A stretch of DNA of 64,000 nt from Phytophthora quininea (GCA_011947345.1 JAAVTG010000519.1:124001-188000), one strand, 5' to 3'. Shown: positions 11,011-24,100, numbered from the stretch's first letter. Notes: a model not told the origin generated them from the sequence alone. Made by a program: numbers and translations.

Positions 11011-12460
11011 GCTCAACCTGAATGGAGCGGTGAGTGAAAAGCTGGACGGCGCGCACCGGTGTGACCCGGCGTATCTGGACTTGCTCGCCGCCGCGGCCAC
11101 GCTAGCGCGCCCGGACGCAGACAAGCGTAGCGCTTCTCGCTCTGTTGCTTTAGACGATACGGCAGTGATGCTCCAGATCTGCACTCTTGGTATCGCGAGA
11201 CCGCGTCTGCAGCTTGGGGCCTTACGTTTGCTGTGCGCTCTCCTCGCCCTTGACGATGCGTCTGCTAGTGCCCTCAGCAGTGCTGTCCGCCTGTCGGGCA
11301 TCCTCATATCGATTTCTTGGCTTGTTGGCCACACCGACCCGCAAGTTGCCGCCACGGCAGGGACGACGCTCGAGATAGTTATCCAGCATTCGCCACCAAG
11401 TGACATTCTGCGTGCCATCATCGAGCAAGGCTGCGTGATAATTTACCGAGCATTCTTGTCGACTGCTAGTGGTGCCAAGAGGAACCCAGCTCAAGCCGCG
11501 GTTGCTGCGAGCTGCCGCAGTCTGCTCAATTGGGTGACCGACGAGGTCGCTTGGCGAACAGGCGTGATAGCAGCGAGTGTGCAGTCCATCCTGAGCTCGA
11601 CCAACGTGCTGCTGCAGAAAAACATTATCCTCACACTGCAGATCCTGGCTCAACGCAACGCAGCAATTCGCGAGACGCTGGAAGACCAAGAATTCCTCAC
11701 GGATGCGTTGGTGGCGGCTATCCAGGCGGACGACGACGCGGGGCTGGCGGTGTCATTGCTGTCCGCGAGCTTGAACTGTTGCGATAAATGCTCTACGCTG
11801 AAGATTTCCTCGAGAGACAGCATCTTCCAGTGCAGCAGCAACGACCAGGAAACGGCAGCAGGCGAAGTGCGAGCTGACACTGTCGACGAAAAAGACCATA
11901 TTGTCCACCTCCGGTGTGCAGGAGGAGAGCTAGTCACCACAAGTGCACCATTGCTTCGAGAGCATAGCAACCTCCTGCGTGGCTGGAAACAGCCCCAGAA
12001 TCCCATCGACAGCAGCATCGCCATCATCTCCAAGCTCGACAAATTTCATGCTCCAAACGTCCAGCTCCTTGTGGACCTGATCTCGAAGACGCAGCAGGAA
12101 GCTGCAACTGCACTAACGGAGCTTCAGAGTCTGCCCACGCTAGAGGAACTTCTTCGGTTGGCCGACGTCACTGAGTCTGCAAAATGCTGGCACTCCGTCA
12201 CGTCGGCGATCTGTCGAATGCTGTCTGCCGTTAACTGGCTGGAGGTCCTGCAGTTTGCGTCTACCGACGTGCGTCACCCCATGCTCGCCTTGAGGTGCAT
12301 TCGCTTCGGCCTTGAACTCCACAGCGCGTCGAGTCCGCAGAGTCTGTTAACTCACGAGACAATTTCCAAGTCTGATGCAGCAGAGCAAGAGCGCGCAGGC
12401 CTCACCTCGGCACTCAAAACCGCTGCCATCCAGATGGTGCAGGAGCTGTTCGCTGGCTGA
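10251..12460 (+). CDS. ARM-like helical repeat protein with BTB/SKP1-like C-terminal region
   Basis: Begins MMQLRTLLLRSRDVDAD at 10251. After one missing base in the Asp-Thr repeat (about 10307) the frame continues to 12460, about 736 aa. Most of the protein is amphipathic helical repeats of ARM/HEAT type (for example LQLGALRLLCALLALDDA and NVLLQKNIILTLQILAQRNA). Near residue 570, HIVHLRCAGGELVTTSAPLL followed by ELLRLADVTESAKCWHSV resembles the core of BTB/SKP1 folds, which suggests an ARM-BTB adaptor such as a ubiquitin-ligase substrate receptor. That is inference from pattern only. The 5' part and promoter are duplicated in inverted orientation at 6140-7405. Ends about 55 bp from the OPA3-like gene, tail to tail. 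Confidence 0.65.
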
Positions 12461-12516
12461 TGAACACAAAGCAACACAATACAGCAACAAACATCACGCA
12501 CAAAGCAGTCTCGCGT

Positions 12517-13177
12517 TTACTTGAACCAACCTGCGACTGCGTCGTACGTGGTCGTCCAGAGCTTAATGACGGAGGACGAGGCGTCCGCCGCCACCTTGTC
12601 GTTGATATCCAGACCCAAGTGCACGTGCTGGTCCTGGATCTGCCTTCTCCTCCTCGCCAGTCTGTTGGCTCCAGGGGACTCCTTCTCGCCGTCTTGCTGC
12701 TGCTTGGCCAGCAGCTCCATCCTAGCTCCCATCTCCGCCTCCAGGAGCCGCGTGAGGTCCTCGAGTCTGTCCTCGAGCCACACCACCTGGGCTTCCAGGT
12801 ACTCGAAGCGCGCCTCCGTCTCGCGCTCCTCCTGCAGCTGCAGCTCCTTCTGCTTCTGCTCCTTGACGCGAGCGCTGGCTGCAGACCGCGAGTACTCAAG
12901 CGAGGCGGCCCCCAGCGCCACCGAAAGATGATGGCCTCGCCCACCAGGTCCGCGCCCTGCTCCACCGCCTGGTCCGCTGGCAGTGGCTTGATGGTGTAGT
13001 TGGAGATGCCTCGGAAGCCCATGTGCAGCTTCATGGCTAGTCGGTGCTGCGCTTGGCCCAGTTGGCCGCACACCGAGTTGAGCAGTGGGTGCACCTTGGA
13101 GCGGGACTTGACCACGCGCGCCAGCGGCTTGGTGAGCGTGCGGGCCACCAACCCCCGAGCTTGATCATCGGCAGCAT
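12517..13177 (-). CDS. OPA3: OPA3-like mitochondrial protein
   Basis: Starts at 13177 (MLPMIKLGG). Adding one base to CCCCC (13152-13156) and one to AAA (12924-12926) gives the OPA3 pattern: LVARTLTKPLARVVKSR, then HRLAMKLHMGFRG, the family hallmark MGFRG, then YTIKPLPADQAVEQGADL, GEAIIFSVALGAASLEYSRS and a coiled coil (ERETEARFEYLEAQVVWLED). About 220 aa, a little longer than human OPA3 because of a C-terminal tail (DVAVAGWFK-like end). OPA3 proteins sit in mitochondrial membranes and affect morphology and lipid metabolism. The two gaps would destroy a conserved single-copy gene, supporting the assembly-error view. Confident on family. Confidence 0.85.
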
Positions 13178-13250
13178 TTTGGCCGCAATTTTATGATTGG
13201 GGGTAGCGCGATGGGAGATGGCTACACAAAAGGCAACTTCCTATTGTACG

Positions 13251-16200
13251 TTATGCGCTGCTCGTACTCCACTGATCCGGTAGAGCCCCCGGTCCGAGCC
13301 TCGCGATGGCGCGCAGCTTGACGAACCCGACGAACATCTGACGGAAGACCTTCCACGTCTCGTTGACCATCGTCTCCTGCGCCTTGGCCTCGTCCACCAG
13401 CTGCAGTCCGCCGTTGTGCTTGACGATGCTGGCTCGGCGTCGACCGTTGGCCGGCATCGCCGAGAGCTTCCTGTCCTGTGAGCTCCTGTCAAAGACCTCT
13501 GTGAGACGCTGCAGCTTGTCTAGAAACAGCGAGTGGACGGCTTCGAGCTGCGCGACATCTTGACTCGACACGGTTTCCGGATGACGACGAGCTAAGGTAA
13601 AGCACATCGCCGCCAGGTCTACCACTGGCACCGCCACTCGACGGAGGGTACCTTGATACTGCCTTGGTCTGAATGTCGTTATTCTTACCAACCTGTCGGA
13701 GCTCGTCCAGCAAGTATGGCAAGGTTTCTGGTAGTCTTCCCACGTGCTGACCAAAAGCTCGTAGTTTTGTACCGGACACGACTTGACTTCAAACGGATGA
13801 GCAGTTGCATGCTCCAGCAGCAGTAGCTCATTCAACGCCTCCTTTGCGACCAGTGGGAAACAGGCAGCGGCGATACGATCGCTCATCGGGTCATGCGTCC
13901 TCGCAGTTGAAGGTTCGTCGCCGTTGTTTGGCTTCGATGGCATCTGCTCCGTGAGGGTCAAGCGACGAAAGACAGCACAGAGGTCGTCTGAGCTGTAGGC
14001 GAGGTCTGTCTTCTGTAAAATGTTTGCAAGGGTCTCCAACTGCAAGAGCTCTTCGAACTGGGACAATTCTTCATCGACTGCGCAGCAATTCACTCGGACC
14101 TCGTTGAGACGGTGGAGGATATATCGCCGCCATTCGTGCAGCGCAAGTACTAGAAATGCAGAAGCCTCCATCTCTGTCAGAGGAGCGTCACCTTTTCCAG
14201 TACTCGCAGCCTCAGCGATACGAAGCCTCAGTCGTATTGTTTGGTCGCCGCTCAACTTGCTGAAGGCTGTCTGCAGAATCGACTCGACGATCTCGATCGG
14301 CAAACAATCCTTTTGATGAGGGTCCGGCGGCGCAGCAATGCCGTTCGCCTCCGATCCATCGCCACCCTCAGGAATGCTGGTGCTGTCTCCAGTCGATACG
14401 TCACTTCGAAGCCACGCGACAGGATTGATGAGGCGAAAGTTGTGTAGTCCGCAGCGAAAAATAGCGTGGAGAAACAACAGCGCCTCATTTTGCCCCAACA
14501 ATCGATCTTCTGGGCATGAATTGCTCATACAACAGAGGTGGCTGACGAGCAACGCCAGCGGGTCTGAGCGCACCAGAGAGCGACAATTAAAAAGAGATCG
14601 TGGATGGCACGCTCAGCCTCTGAGCGTGTGCCGAACTTCTCGAGGAAGTAGTCGTAAATTAGCTCCACAATAAGTGGCTTGGGCGAAGGGCCAATTCCAC
14701 CGTTAAGAGAACTGGAAACAAACAGCTGAAGCGAAGCTGCTCGACCTGCGTGGAATGCACTGCTGACTGTGCTAAGTTCGCCCAGAAGTGCGTGCGCACG
14801 CACAGATTGCATCGAATAGCGCAGAATCGATGAGACTATGAGTCGAAACCAAACCACGGGTCGTTCAGCCTTTCGCCCACCGTAGTTTAACGACCCACTG
14901 CCATATTTCCTGTGCATCAATGGCCTCATCGCCAATGGAGCTCCATTATCCTGAAGCAGGTGCTTTCGGAAGGTCACTTGCAAGCGATTGATGCACAGCT
15001 TCTGCTTGACAGTGTCGATCAGCACCTCCACACTAACAAGGCAAATGGCACATACACAAAATGTTTAGACACATAAAGCGAACCCCAATGACCGCACGCA
15101 TACGTACGGCGATTTTTCTCGTTGCCGTACAAACTCTAGCAATGACTGCATCGCCTTCTCGATGTTCACCAAGTCTTTCGAACCAAACTGGCTGCCGGTA
15201 ATTTCACGTCGTACTAGCCTGGCCACGCCCAAGCTATCAATCAGTCTGTAGAACGACGTCAGTAGCCGTACGCCATCGCAAAAGTTGCCTTCCCTCAGCG
15301 ACGACGTTATTTCGTAAGAAAGCGAGTCTGTTAAGCTGCGCGTCCAAAGCGGTAGAGCCTCGATTGTCGTGTCAAGCTCGTTTTGAAGAAGCGTGAAAAA
15401 CTTGTCTACAATAAATGCTGCGCGAGAACTAGCAGATGTCAGTATGGGCGTGTGCGATGGTGGAGTGCCAAACAATCGCGCTACTACTGCACTGGGACTG
15501 TCCAGCCGAATGCAAGTCGAAAAAACTGCCCGGCTTCAGCGGCGTCCATGAACGAGTCGAAATTGACAGTGCCATTACCTCTTGTGTACGTATTGCGGAA
15601 GAGTGTTGCGATTAAGAACGAGGGAATCTCGTCGTTCAGTGTGCGCAGCATCACACGGAACTGCTCCATGTCCATCGAGGCACAATTTATACCAAGCATC
15701 GCCTGCAACGATAAATCTGACGACGCATCATGGGCTGATGCTGCCTGCGATGTGGTCGCAGTCTGGAACATGAGACGGATCGCAGCACGACGATGCGCCT
15801 GCTCTTCCTTGTACTCTAGCATCATTAGCTCGACCCACAGATTTGCATCGACGAACTGTTGTATAGCAGGAGTATCGCTCTCCGGATCGTCACTCATTTT
15901 GCTTTTGCCACGCCGGTCCAGTTTGGGTTGTTTCTTCTTGCCCGTGTCTACATCGGTGGTTTTCGCCCCAGAGTGCGATTCGGTCGGGAACAGATATACT
16001 GGTGGTCTCTCCTCTTCAGGAACGTTCGTTACCACATATTCCATTATTTTCTTGTCAAGCACTGCTCGTTCACCTTCTGTCGCCTTTGCAAGAAGTACAC
16101 TGGTAGCAAGCGACGCATGGGACGGGGATATCCAAATCGTCTTTGGGACCCGTGCGCCTGATATTTGAGGGATAACAGGAGCAATTGGTCCGTCTTCTGG

Positions 16201-18638
16201 ATGATTTGGACTTCTCGCAAAGAGACGATCGTATTCCCGAGTAAAGTTCTCGTATGAAACCTTGTCACGTAGTGGCCCCCAGTTCAAATGCCCTCCCAGC
16301 AAAACGTCCAGTACCCGATAGCAATGAAGCATAAAGACCTGTTCGTCCTCACCAAACTTTTCGTCAAGGAGCGACAAAAACAGCTTCGCCTCCAGGTATC
16401 CTTGTTGCACCAGTGATCGAACCCCGTAGTACAAACACCACCGGTCCTCGTCCGCTTGCATTTGACGCTGTTCCGACGTCATCACGTTGTCACTGTTAGA
16501 AGTGCTAGTGATTTCAGCTCCATCATCGTATAATCCTTCTTCCGTGACAACCTTCTCCTCTTTCATAGAGCGCCAGGGAGAAAACCAGGCGTACACAAAC
16601 TCAGGCATGCGGATGCGCAGAGGAAACACTCCGCCAGCACGCTTACACATGGAGTCGTCGACCTGCTTTGCGAATATAATGGAACGCATGCAGCTGAATG
16701 TCCAGCCAATTTCTCGCTGTGGCCGTCGACCGCCTAGATTCGGCAAGAGAATGCGGAAGTAGAGACACTGGACACGCCTCTTCTTCGCAGGTAGTTTGAA
16801 GTTCTCTCCGTCACCCGCGTTACTTCGTCCAGCCTGGTTAAGCCCCTCACTTGGGCCTTTATCTCCGTCGGTCAAGCCTCCGTTAGCTGACATCACACGC
16901 AGGTCTTGCTTGCATCGAACGCACACTGCGGTGGATGAAACTGACCCACGCCTGCGACCATTTCCTCCAGACCCCGTCTCTCCTGCAGTGAGTGCGAGTT
17001 CATCTCTGTCATATTCTTCCTCTTCCTCCGCCTTTTACGCAGCTCTTCCTCTCTCGCTGCACGTAGCTCTTGTGCTGCGATCAAGTCGCTTTGCTGCTCC
17101 ATCAGAGAAGCGATCATGGTGTCTTTCGAGCTCACCAACTGGCTCAATCCAACCATTTGCTCCTTAGACGTCTCCAGCTCTCGGTTTAACTCGTCGATCT
17201 TCTCCAGAAGCTGTTGCTTTTCATGGACCAGCGGGCGTAGTTGCTCCACTTCCTCGCGGCATTGCTCGAATTTCTGCTCCAGTTTGATGTAGTTTTCGCG
17301 AAGCTCCACTGCTTTCACTTTTTCAGTATCCTCGCGCATCTGCTTGAAGATCGCGTTGAGCGCTTTCATGGTATCGCCCATTTTCGTCATCTGCTCCTTT
17401 GAGTCAGTCACTCGTCGCTCCATGTCGCTCTTTATACTATCGAAGTTGTTGGTTAACTTCTGGATCTCGCCCTCATAGTGCTCCTTCATGCCCTGAGCGT
17501 CCTGCTTGTGCAGCTCGCTTGATCGTCGCACTTCCTCCCTCAGCAATTCCAAATCCTCCTTCTCCTGCATTAATTCCTGCCACTGGGTTCGATAGAGGTG
17601 TTCGAGCTGGTAAAACGCCTTGGCGTACACAATCCGTGCCTTGCGCAGAACAACCCCTTGCTCTAGGAAGGACACCGTGAGCATGGACTCGAGCTCGCCG
17701 ATGACAACATCCGACCATTTCTGCTCAAATAATAGCCTGGTCAGGGCCTTGTGTCCTTCCGTGGTGCTTTCACTGGTGGTTGTTGAGGCGTATCGTTGGG
17801 CAATGCGGGCGTGAGTGGCCATGAAATCGCGATCGATCATGGACAGCTTCTCATCACAAGCAATGTCCCAGTGCTTCTTCTTGGTCACAAATTGCATCGC
17901 TGTGTCGAAGCATCGATCCAAGTCCAGCACGTCCACACGACGAGATGGTCGCTCCACGCCGGTGATGCTGCTGCCGCGAACGAAGTTCGTCCCGTTGGTG
18001 CTTTTCGAGCGCTCATCGGAGCCCGGCAAGAACAGCCACGTCTTGTTCTTGTTTAGTGTCGCGTGGAAGCAGCTTTCAGCCATTTTCTCGACCGAGTAAA
18101 AGTGCGAAGTAGCATTGCCTTCCTCCTCGTCAGAGTCTTGGTTACGCTCGCCTCTTTCTGGCGAACTATGGTTGTGGATTCTCGTCTTACTTGGCAACAT
18201 CCCAGTAGACTTGGAGCTGCCCAGATCCATCTTGGGCAAAACCAGTCTCTTCTTGGCTCTGGATCGACTGGTTCGTTCGGAAACTTCCGCTTGTGGCATC
18301 TCCAACGACGCCACTTGCTTGGCAAAGTTGGATGCTCGGAACAGCGCACTCTTATGGAGAGGCTGCGTTTCCTTCTGGTCGAGTAGGAACTTCTTCACGT
18401 CGAATTCTCCTTCCGCCTTTTGCTGTCGATACGGTACTGCATCTGCAGTCGCTGGTGGGCGTCGCTGCTGACGGTGTGGGGACCCGGGCGTTGACACCGC
18501 TGGGGCTGTCGAGTCCAGATGAAGCATTGAACCTCCCATGGTCGTGAATGGTCGATTGGGTGCACCGACATCTTCACGCCTCGACCTGGTCAGGAATCTA
18601 TCAGCAGCTCGCACAGCATTTGCCCGAGTGTCCTCCAT
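13251..18638 (-). CDS. very large coiled-coil protein with EF-hand-like segment, unrecognised family
   Basis: I read one gene of about 1,780 codons, starting at 18638 (MEDTRANAVRAADRFLTRS). Residues 1-260 are disordered. From about 290 to 540 there is a long coiled coil (YQLEHLYRTQWQELMQEKED, through EQCREEVEQLRPLVHEKQQL). Then come a CVRCKQDL knuckle near 16915, a helical middle with an EF-hand-like stretch (NTYTRGNGTVNFDSFMDAAE) and a C-terminal helical region (VNETWKVFRQMFVGFVKLRA). Frame joins near 16918, 15500 and 14575 each need one base. A true intron is 15037-15111 or close to it (donor GTACGTATGCG, acceptor CCTTGTTAG). It could instead be two or three adjacent genes. Coiled coil plus EF-hand suggests a cytoskeletal or flagellar scaffold, but I do not recognise it. 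Confidence 0.55.
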
Positions 18639-18988
18639 CCAGGCCCCAGCCTAACTATCACGAAAAGCCGCTATGCAAAACCGTCAGTCAACATGCTGTA
18701 TTACCTTAGCACTGCTGCCTGTCAACCGCAGCAGCTCTGGCAATGATGCAGCCTGTTTATCGTTTGTATATTTTCTAGGAATTGCTTGATTGCTCCTCCT
18801 CCTGCACAACCGAGGCCCCGGCTGCGAGTCTGGCTGGGGTCGATGGACACAGCGTCCTCCCTTGTTTCTGTCATGGCTTGCGCGAATTCAAAGCCCTTCT
18901 TGTAATGCCTCAGTTTTCTCAGTAGAGAAAATGAAAGCCGACCGCTGGCCGCGGTAAATGCCACCGCTCGCTCCCACATCGTCGGCAC
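18639..18988. other. spacer with possible last exon of the helicase gene
   Basis: Downstream of the helicase stop codon a frame on the minus strand (18722-18988, MWERAVAFTAASGRLSFSLL) could be an extra exon if the GTGTAAGTG at the stop codon acts as a splice donor. I find no clear acceptor and treat it as untranslated. Confidence 0.3.
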
Positions 18989-21900
18989 TTACACCTCGGA
19001 ATCGATGAGGATCCACTTGATACGACGGAAGCATTTACGCACAATCTCTTCCAGCTCCCCGTACCGTCCGCTGTACATCAGCAAATTGTGCATCAGACGA
19101 AGGCGATCGCCGACGCGACGAAGGCGCTTCTTAATCTGGTTCAGCTGCGACGTGCCAAGGCCCTGAGGGATAAGGTTCTCAACCACCGTGCGGAAGACGT
19201 ATCCGTCGAGGGGTCTGTCAACGCCACACGCAAACGTAGCTCCTCTGGCGCATTTTCTCCCAGCTCGTTCAACTTGGCTTCGTAGCTCTGGAGCAAGGCC
19301 GAGATCTTCTCCCACGCTTCCTCTTGTCCAGGAAGAGGAGCCAATTCCGATCCATGGGCATATTCCGGGTGGAATTTCTCGCGGCCAACCACCCGCAGCA
19401 GCATGTTAAAAGAGCCAACTGCAGAGCAATGTTGTCACCAGGCTTGTGGTGGAATTCCTTCAGCAGCGCCTCCAAAATCCAGAAAATGCCCAAAGCTTCC
19501 GACGGGTCGTCACGGCATTCCCACACTAGCTTCGCCACATTCACGTCCACGACAAGACTGTAATTCGGCTTCGTCAAGCCGAAGTGCGACATCCATTCGA
19601 CGGACTTGGTCAGATACGACGTTTGGCTCTTCGGGGATGACGGAGTGTCGGCTTGAATCATGTAGTCGTGTAGGGGTGAGCCACAATACGCTGCATGATG
19701 TCCCCGTCACGTTGTCCGAAAGAAGCTTATGCAGAGCGATGGTGGGGTAAAGTGACTTGCGACCTGACACGTCCGGCAGTAAACCACGCATCAAGAACTG
19801 AATGCGAGACCACGAAAGGCCAGCAAACAGAATGTTACCCTGCCTGTCAAGACCACGACGACCAGCGCGACCAGCCATCTGCTGTACCATCAGTGAAGTC
19901 AGGACGTCATCTGCAGTGTCTTCGCAGAAGCAGCACGTGCGGAACGGCATGTTGACACCATAAGCCAGCGAGTCATCTGAAAACACGACCGCAAGACGGC
20001 CAGCCTGCGCGAGTGCTTGCACGATGCGCAAGTACGCGGCAGGCAGGTTCTGGTTGTAAATGGCAATACCTCGTCGCAGTGAACGCACCAACGCGTGGCC
20101 ATCATCCGAGTCCTCGGACAGCTCACGGCGCAGCTGCCATTTGATCTCTTTGAACTCAGTAGCAGTGAGGCGAGAGCCGGCAGGGGTCAGCACGAAGTCG
20201 GGGTGCGGGGCATAGATATCCGGGGAGGTTTCTCCTCAAACGCTTGCGCCTCACGATCGTCCTCTTCCTTCCCCTTTGCTTTGACCTTATCAGCACGCTT
20301 CTTCATGGTCGCCTGGTTCTTTTCCCACTCGGCGTACTCCAGCTGCACTTTTTCGCGGAAGTTGGGGTACTTTGCAGTTTCTGCCGCCTCAATCGAAGCC
20401 AGAAGCTGGTTGAAAAGCTGACGGCATCGAACGGAGTCGAGCTGGAAGGCAATGGCAGGAACCAGGTTCTTTGCGCAAAGCTGGTTCACAAGTGCGTACA
20501 CATCGACCGAACTCGTAGGGTTCGTGTCGCGCGGGTCGTGGAGTTCCACGGTCACATCTTGCAGACTGGCTGGGGAGCAAAGAAGTCAAGAAGTGTCTGT
20601 GTTGCCTTGGGCTCCTTCGCAGCGAGATCTTCCAAACGCTTTTTAATCTTGTCTTCGTACTTCTTGGACTCCATCAGTGATGCGGTGTGTTCGCTTACCA
20701 AGATCCACAACGTATTCCTCGTCCTCGTCGTCGCCCTTCTTGGACTTCTTGTCCTTCTTCTTGTCCTTTTGTCTTTCTTCTTGTCCTTCTTTTGCCAGAG
20801 GAAGAGGTAGAAGCGGTCTCAGCCTCGCCCTCATCTTCCAGCTCGAAAAACTTGTGCGGGTCAACGTCCTCAATCAATTCCCTCGAGTAAAACTTTTCCA
20901 TGGCTTGCCATAGTGCAAACGCATCGCGTGGGGTGAACGCCAGATCACCAGCATCAAAACCGATCGTCGTCAAGTACTCCAGCGTCACGCCAGCGCACGG
21001 GTGCAGGTAAACCATTTCCTGCTTCTTAGTGGCCTCTTCCTCGTACCAGATGATTCGCTGCAGGTTAATGAAGCGTCCCTTGTACTCCAATAGCTGCACT
21101 TCACGCGAGTGGTGCGACTCCCACCAGCTCTTCAGCTTCTCGGCGTTGCCAATGGTAGCGGACAGCGCTAGGAATGGGCACGTCACAGCCTTGATAATAC
21201 GCTCCAGCGCATCACCCTCCGGGCCGTTCAAATCGTGGACTTCATCGTACACTGCGTACTGGAAATCATAGCCGATCTCAACCAGCGTGGACTCCACCGC
21301 ACGAGGGGTGCCGACTGCAATACGGAATCCGGGAGGCAGGAACACCGTTCCCTCCGTAATGAGAGCCACAGAGCCCTTGACCATGGCCTGGAACAGAGCT
21401 GCCACCTGCCACGCCAGCGGGTCCGTCGGCACAATGAACAGCACCTTTCCTCCCACCACAGACACGTAGGACGACAGCACAGTCTTGCCACTACTGGTGG
21501 GGGCGCAGACGATCACCGAGTGGTTCTCGTCAATGTGGCCCAGCACCGTGCGCTGCCAGTCGTCCAGGATGAACTTGTTCATGTGGTGCATGTTGAGTGG
21601 CGGCAGGCGATCCGACATTTCTGTGAGTTGCCACTCGATCAGGTCTTTGCCGCTTAGATACTCGTTGACCGTCTTAACGTACTTGCGGTACTTCTTGTGC
21701 ACGGCGTTGAGCTCGGCAAGCAGCTTGGCGTCCTCGTCGTCGTCCATCTTCTTCTGCTTGTCGTGCTTCTTGCGGCCGTCGGGACCCAGCGGCGAGCGCT
21801 CGGGCATCAGTTTGGTGCGCTGGATCTCCCAGAGCGTGTCCACGGCGTCCGTGAACTCCTTGCGCTTGCAGCAGTCGCGCAGGATCTCGTAGAGCTGCTT

Positions 21901-22260
21901 GAGCCTGCCCGTAGGGGTGACCATCTTCATGTCCAGCAGGTTCTTGGCCTTCTTGACGTTCGCCAGCTTCTCCTCGTCTACCCTGCTCTGCTTCTGCGCC
22001 TTGTCCTTGGCCAGCTGCATGCGGATCAGGTCCGCCTTCTTGAGCTTGCCGCCGCCGCCTTTCTTGTCCTCCTTGCCAGGCTTCTTGGCGGGCGTCTGGG
22101 CGATGGCGGTGGCATTGGCCTCCTCCTCCTGCTCCTCGGGCCACAGGTTGCGCGGGTTGAAGGGGTTGGTGGGCGCCAGGTCGCGCAGGATCACGGGCAT
22201 GCGGTCGGGCCAGACCTTCTGCCAGTTAACGTCGTACATGTCCGACTTCTTGTCCGCCAT
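18989..22260 (-). CDS. DEVH-box RNA helicase, Ski2/DDX60-like
   Basis: Starts at 22260 (MADKKSDMYDVNWQKVWPD). After a Lys-rich N-terminus the helicase core has motif I APTSSGKT (residues 253-260), VPTDPLAWQ, motif II DEVH (339-342) and motif III SAT (367-369). The second RecA lobe carries QALAQAGRLAVVFSDDSLAYGVNMP and motif VI QQMAGRAGRRGLDRQG. VPTDPLAWQ and DEVH resemble DDX60 more than Ski2 or Mtr4. At about 1,070 aa it lacks the long N-terminal extension of animal DDX60. A Lys/Asp-rich insert (20700-20860) separates the lobes. Several one-base gaps occur (about 20810, 20690, 20225, 19660, 19400, 19220). Family role: cytoplasmic RNA surveillance; in animals DDX60 is linked to antiviral sensing and translation quality control. 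Divergent from the PRPP synthetase gene, 221 bp away. Confidence 0.78.
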
Positions 22261-22481
22261 GGCTGCTGCAGGGACGACGAGCGAGCGGATGTGGTCGGTG
22301 GCTGCGGAATGCGGTTGGATTTGGGGGCGTTTTACACGTGATTACTGCCACATAACACCTGTAGTGACTGTAACGTATAGAGTAACCGTTTGGTATCTCT
22401 AGCAACGGGTCTGTGACATATGCAGTCAGGCATGTTCCGACTCACTCTGCGTTCATCTCCGGGGCCAGTCAGTCGTCGTCC

Positions 22482-24100
22482 ATGGTGCGAGGCTCTCTGC
22501 AGACAGATAGCTTTCTCCCTGTCTAACCTGGCTGCTTCATCTGTGCCTGTAGAACCGCCTCCGTCTGCTGAGCAAGTCTCCGTCCAATGTGCTGGCGCTG
22601 GCAGCCGCAGGAGCACTCGGCCTACTGGGCGGCGGCCTGTCAGCTCGCTCGGAGCTGACCACGGCGCTGTCGGACGCCGGGGCCGATAAGTCCCAGCACA
22701 ACGAGTGGTACCCGAACACGACCACCAAGCACTGGCACTTTTACAAGGGAAAGATGAACCCCAGCGCCGCCAAGTCCATGAAGCTCTTCAAGGTGGCGGA
22801 TACGCCCATCGCCGACGAGATTGCGTCGTACCTGGGCGTCAAGCTGGACGACATGGAGGGTGCGGCAGCTGCAGTTGCAGCTCAGGGGAATGGTATGATG
22901 CTAACAGAGTGTTTTGTATTGTGTCTGCTTTCGTGGTCTGTATCTTAGTGAAAACTTCAACGACGGCGAGACGAGCGTCGTGGTCAAGGAGAACGTGCGG
23001 GGCAAGCGCGTGTACATCGTGAGCTCCACTACGACGGTGGATCGGTGAGGACGCCTTGAGCTTCCAGTGGTGCTGGTGTTTGCGCAATTAACACAGAATC
23101 TGTTGCTCCCAGTTTGATGGAGCTGCTGCTGTCGATCTCGGCCATGCGTCGTGCCTCGGCAAAGAGTATAACGGCCGTGATCCCGTTCTACGGCTACGCT
23201 CGCCAAGATGTGATGCACAAGGGCCGTGAGCCGATCGCTGCTGCTGTAAGCGTTCTTTGACCAGACTATCCCCTGCGAGGGGCGGTCTGCTAAGTGGAGA
23301 TATTCTCTTTCGTGTGCAGGATATTGCGCGCATGCTGGAGACCATGGGTGTCGACCACGTCGTGACGGTGGATCTCCACAGCGCCCAGATCGAAGGATTC
23401 TTCAAGCCGCAAATCCCGGTACCTGCGGACGCTATTTATCTTTCTTGGTGCCAGGCAGCATGCAATGCTAACTGCTTGCAATGTTGTGTGCTGCTAGGTG
23501 GATAATCTCCAGGCCTTCCCTGTCGGCGCCGTGTACTTCTCAGAGCAGGACCTGGGCGACCCAATCGTGGTGGCGCCACACTCGGCAGCCGTATACCGTG
23601 CGTCCTTGTTCCGGGACATTCTGTCGCGCACGATCGACGAGTCTGTGCCGCTGGCGTTTGTCATTCGCAAGCACCAGATCAAGAAGGACCTGCCCCCAGA
23701 GCTGGTGGGCAGCGTGAAAGGCAAGGACTGCATCATCGTGGACACGCTCGTGGACACGGGCTCCACTCTGGTCAAGACGGCCAAGGTGCTCAAGGACAAC
23801 GGCGCCAAGACTGTCTCGGCTTTCTGTGTGCATGCCCGCTACTCGTCGGACGTACGTCCCGCAGCCTTTGGTGGGGGCGCTCGTTGGGCGATTCTAATGG
23901 TGTTGTCTGCAGGCCATGAAGACGCTGGAGAGCTGCAAGGAGCTGGACAAGCTCGTGACGACCAACACGATCCCAGTGCACGTGGAGGAGGACCTGATCT
24001 CCCCAAGATCGTGACGCTGTCGGTGGCGCCTTTCATCGCCGAGGTGATCTCGTGCATCCACACCAAGGGCTCCATCATCCAGGTGTCCAAGACCAAGTAG
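22482..24100 (+). CDS. PRPS: ribose-phosphate pyrophosphokinase (PRPP synthetase)
   Basis: Makes phosphoribosyl pyrophosphate from ribose-5-phosphate and ATP for nucleotide, His and Trp synthesis. Exons by splice signals: 22482-22484, 22553-22859, 22949-23044, 23113-23245, 23320-23418, 23498-23851, 23913-24100. Conserved blocks: [44 protein letters not shown] and the PRPP loop [18 protein letters not shown]. One missing base each in GGG (22858-22860, at the splice donor) and CCCC (24001-24004) breaks the frame; filling them gives GENFNDGE and LISPKIVTL. The N-terminus ([20 protein letters not shown]) looks like a targeting or membrane segment, so an organellar or membrane-linked isoform is possible. 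The first coding exon would be just the ATG codon. Confidence 0.88.

Noticed and set aside
13251..18638. Splitting this locus into three genes at 16.9 and 15.5 kb
   Set aside because: The breaks are overlaps of a few bases that close with one added base, and no promoter-sized gap separates them; kept as one gene at moderate confidence.
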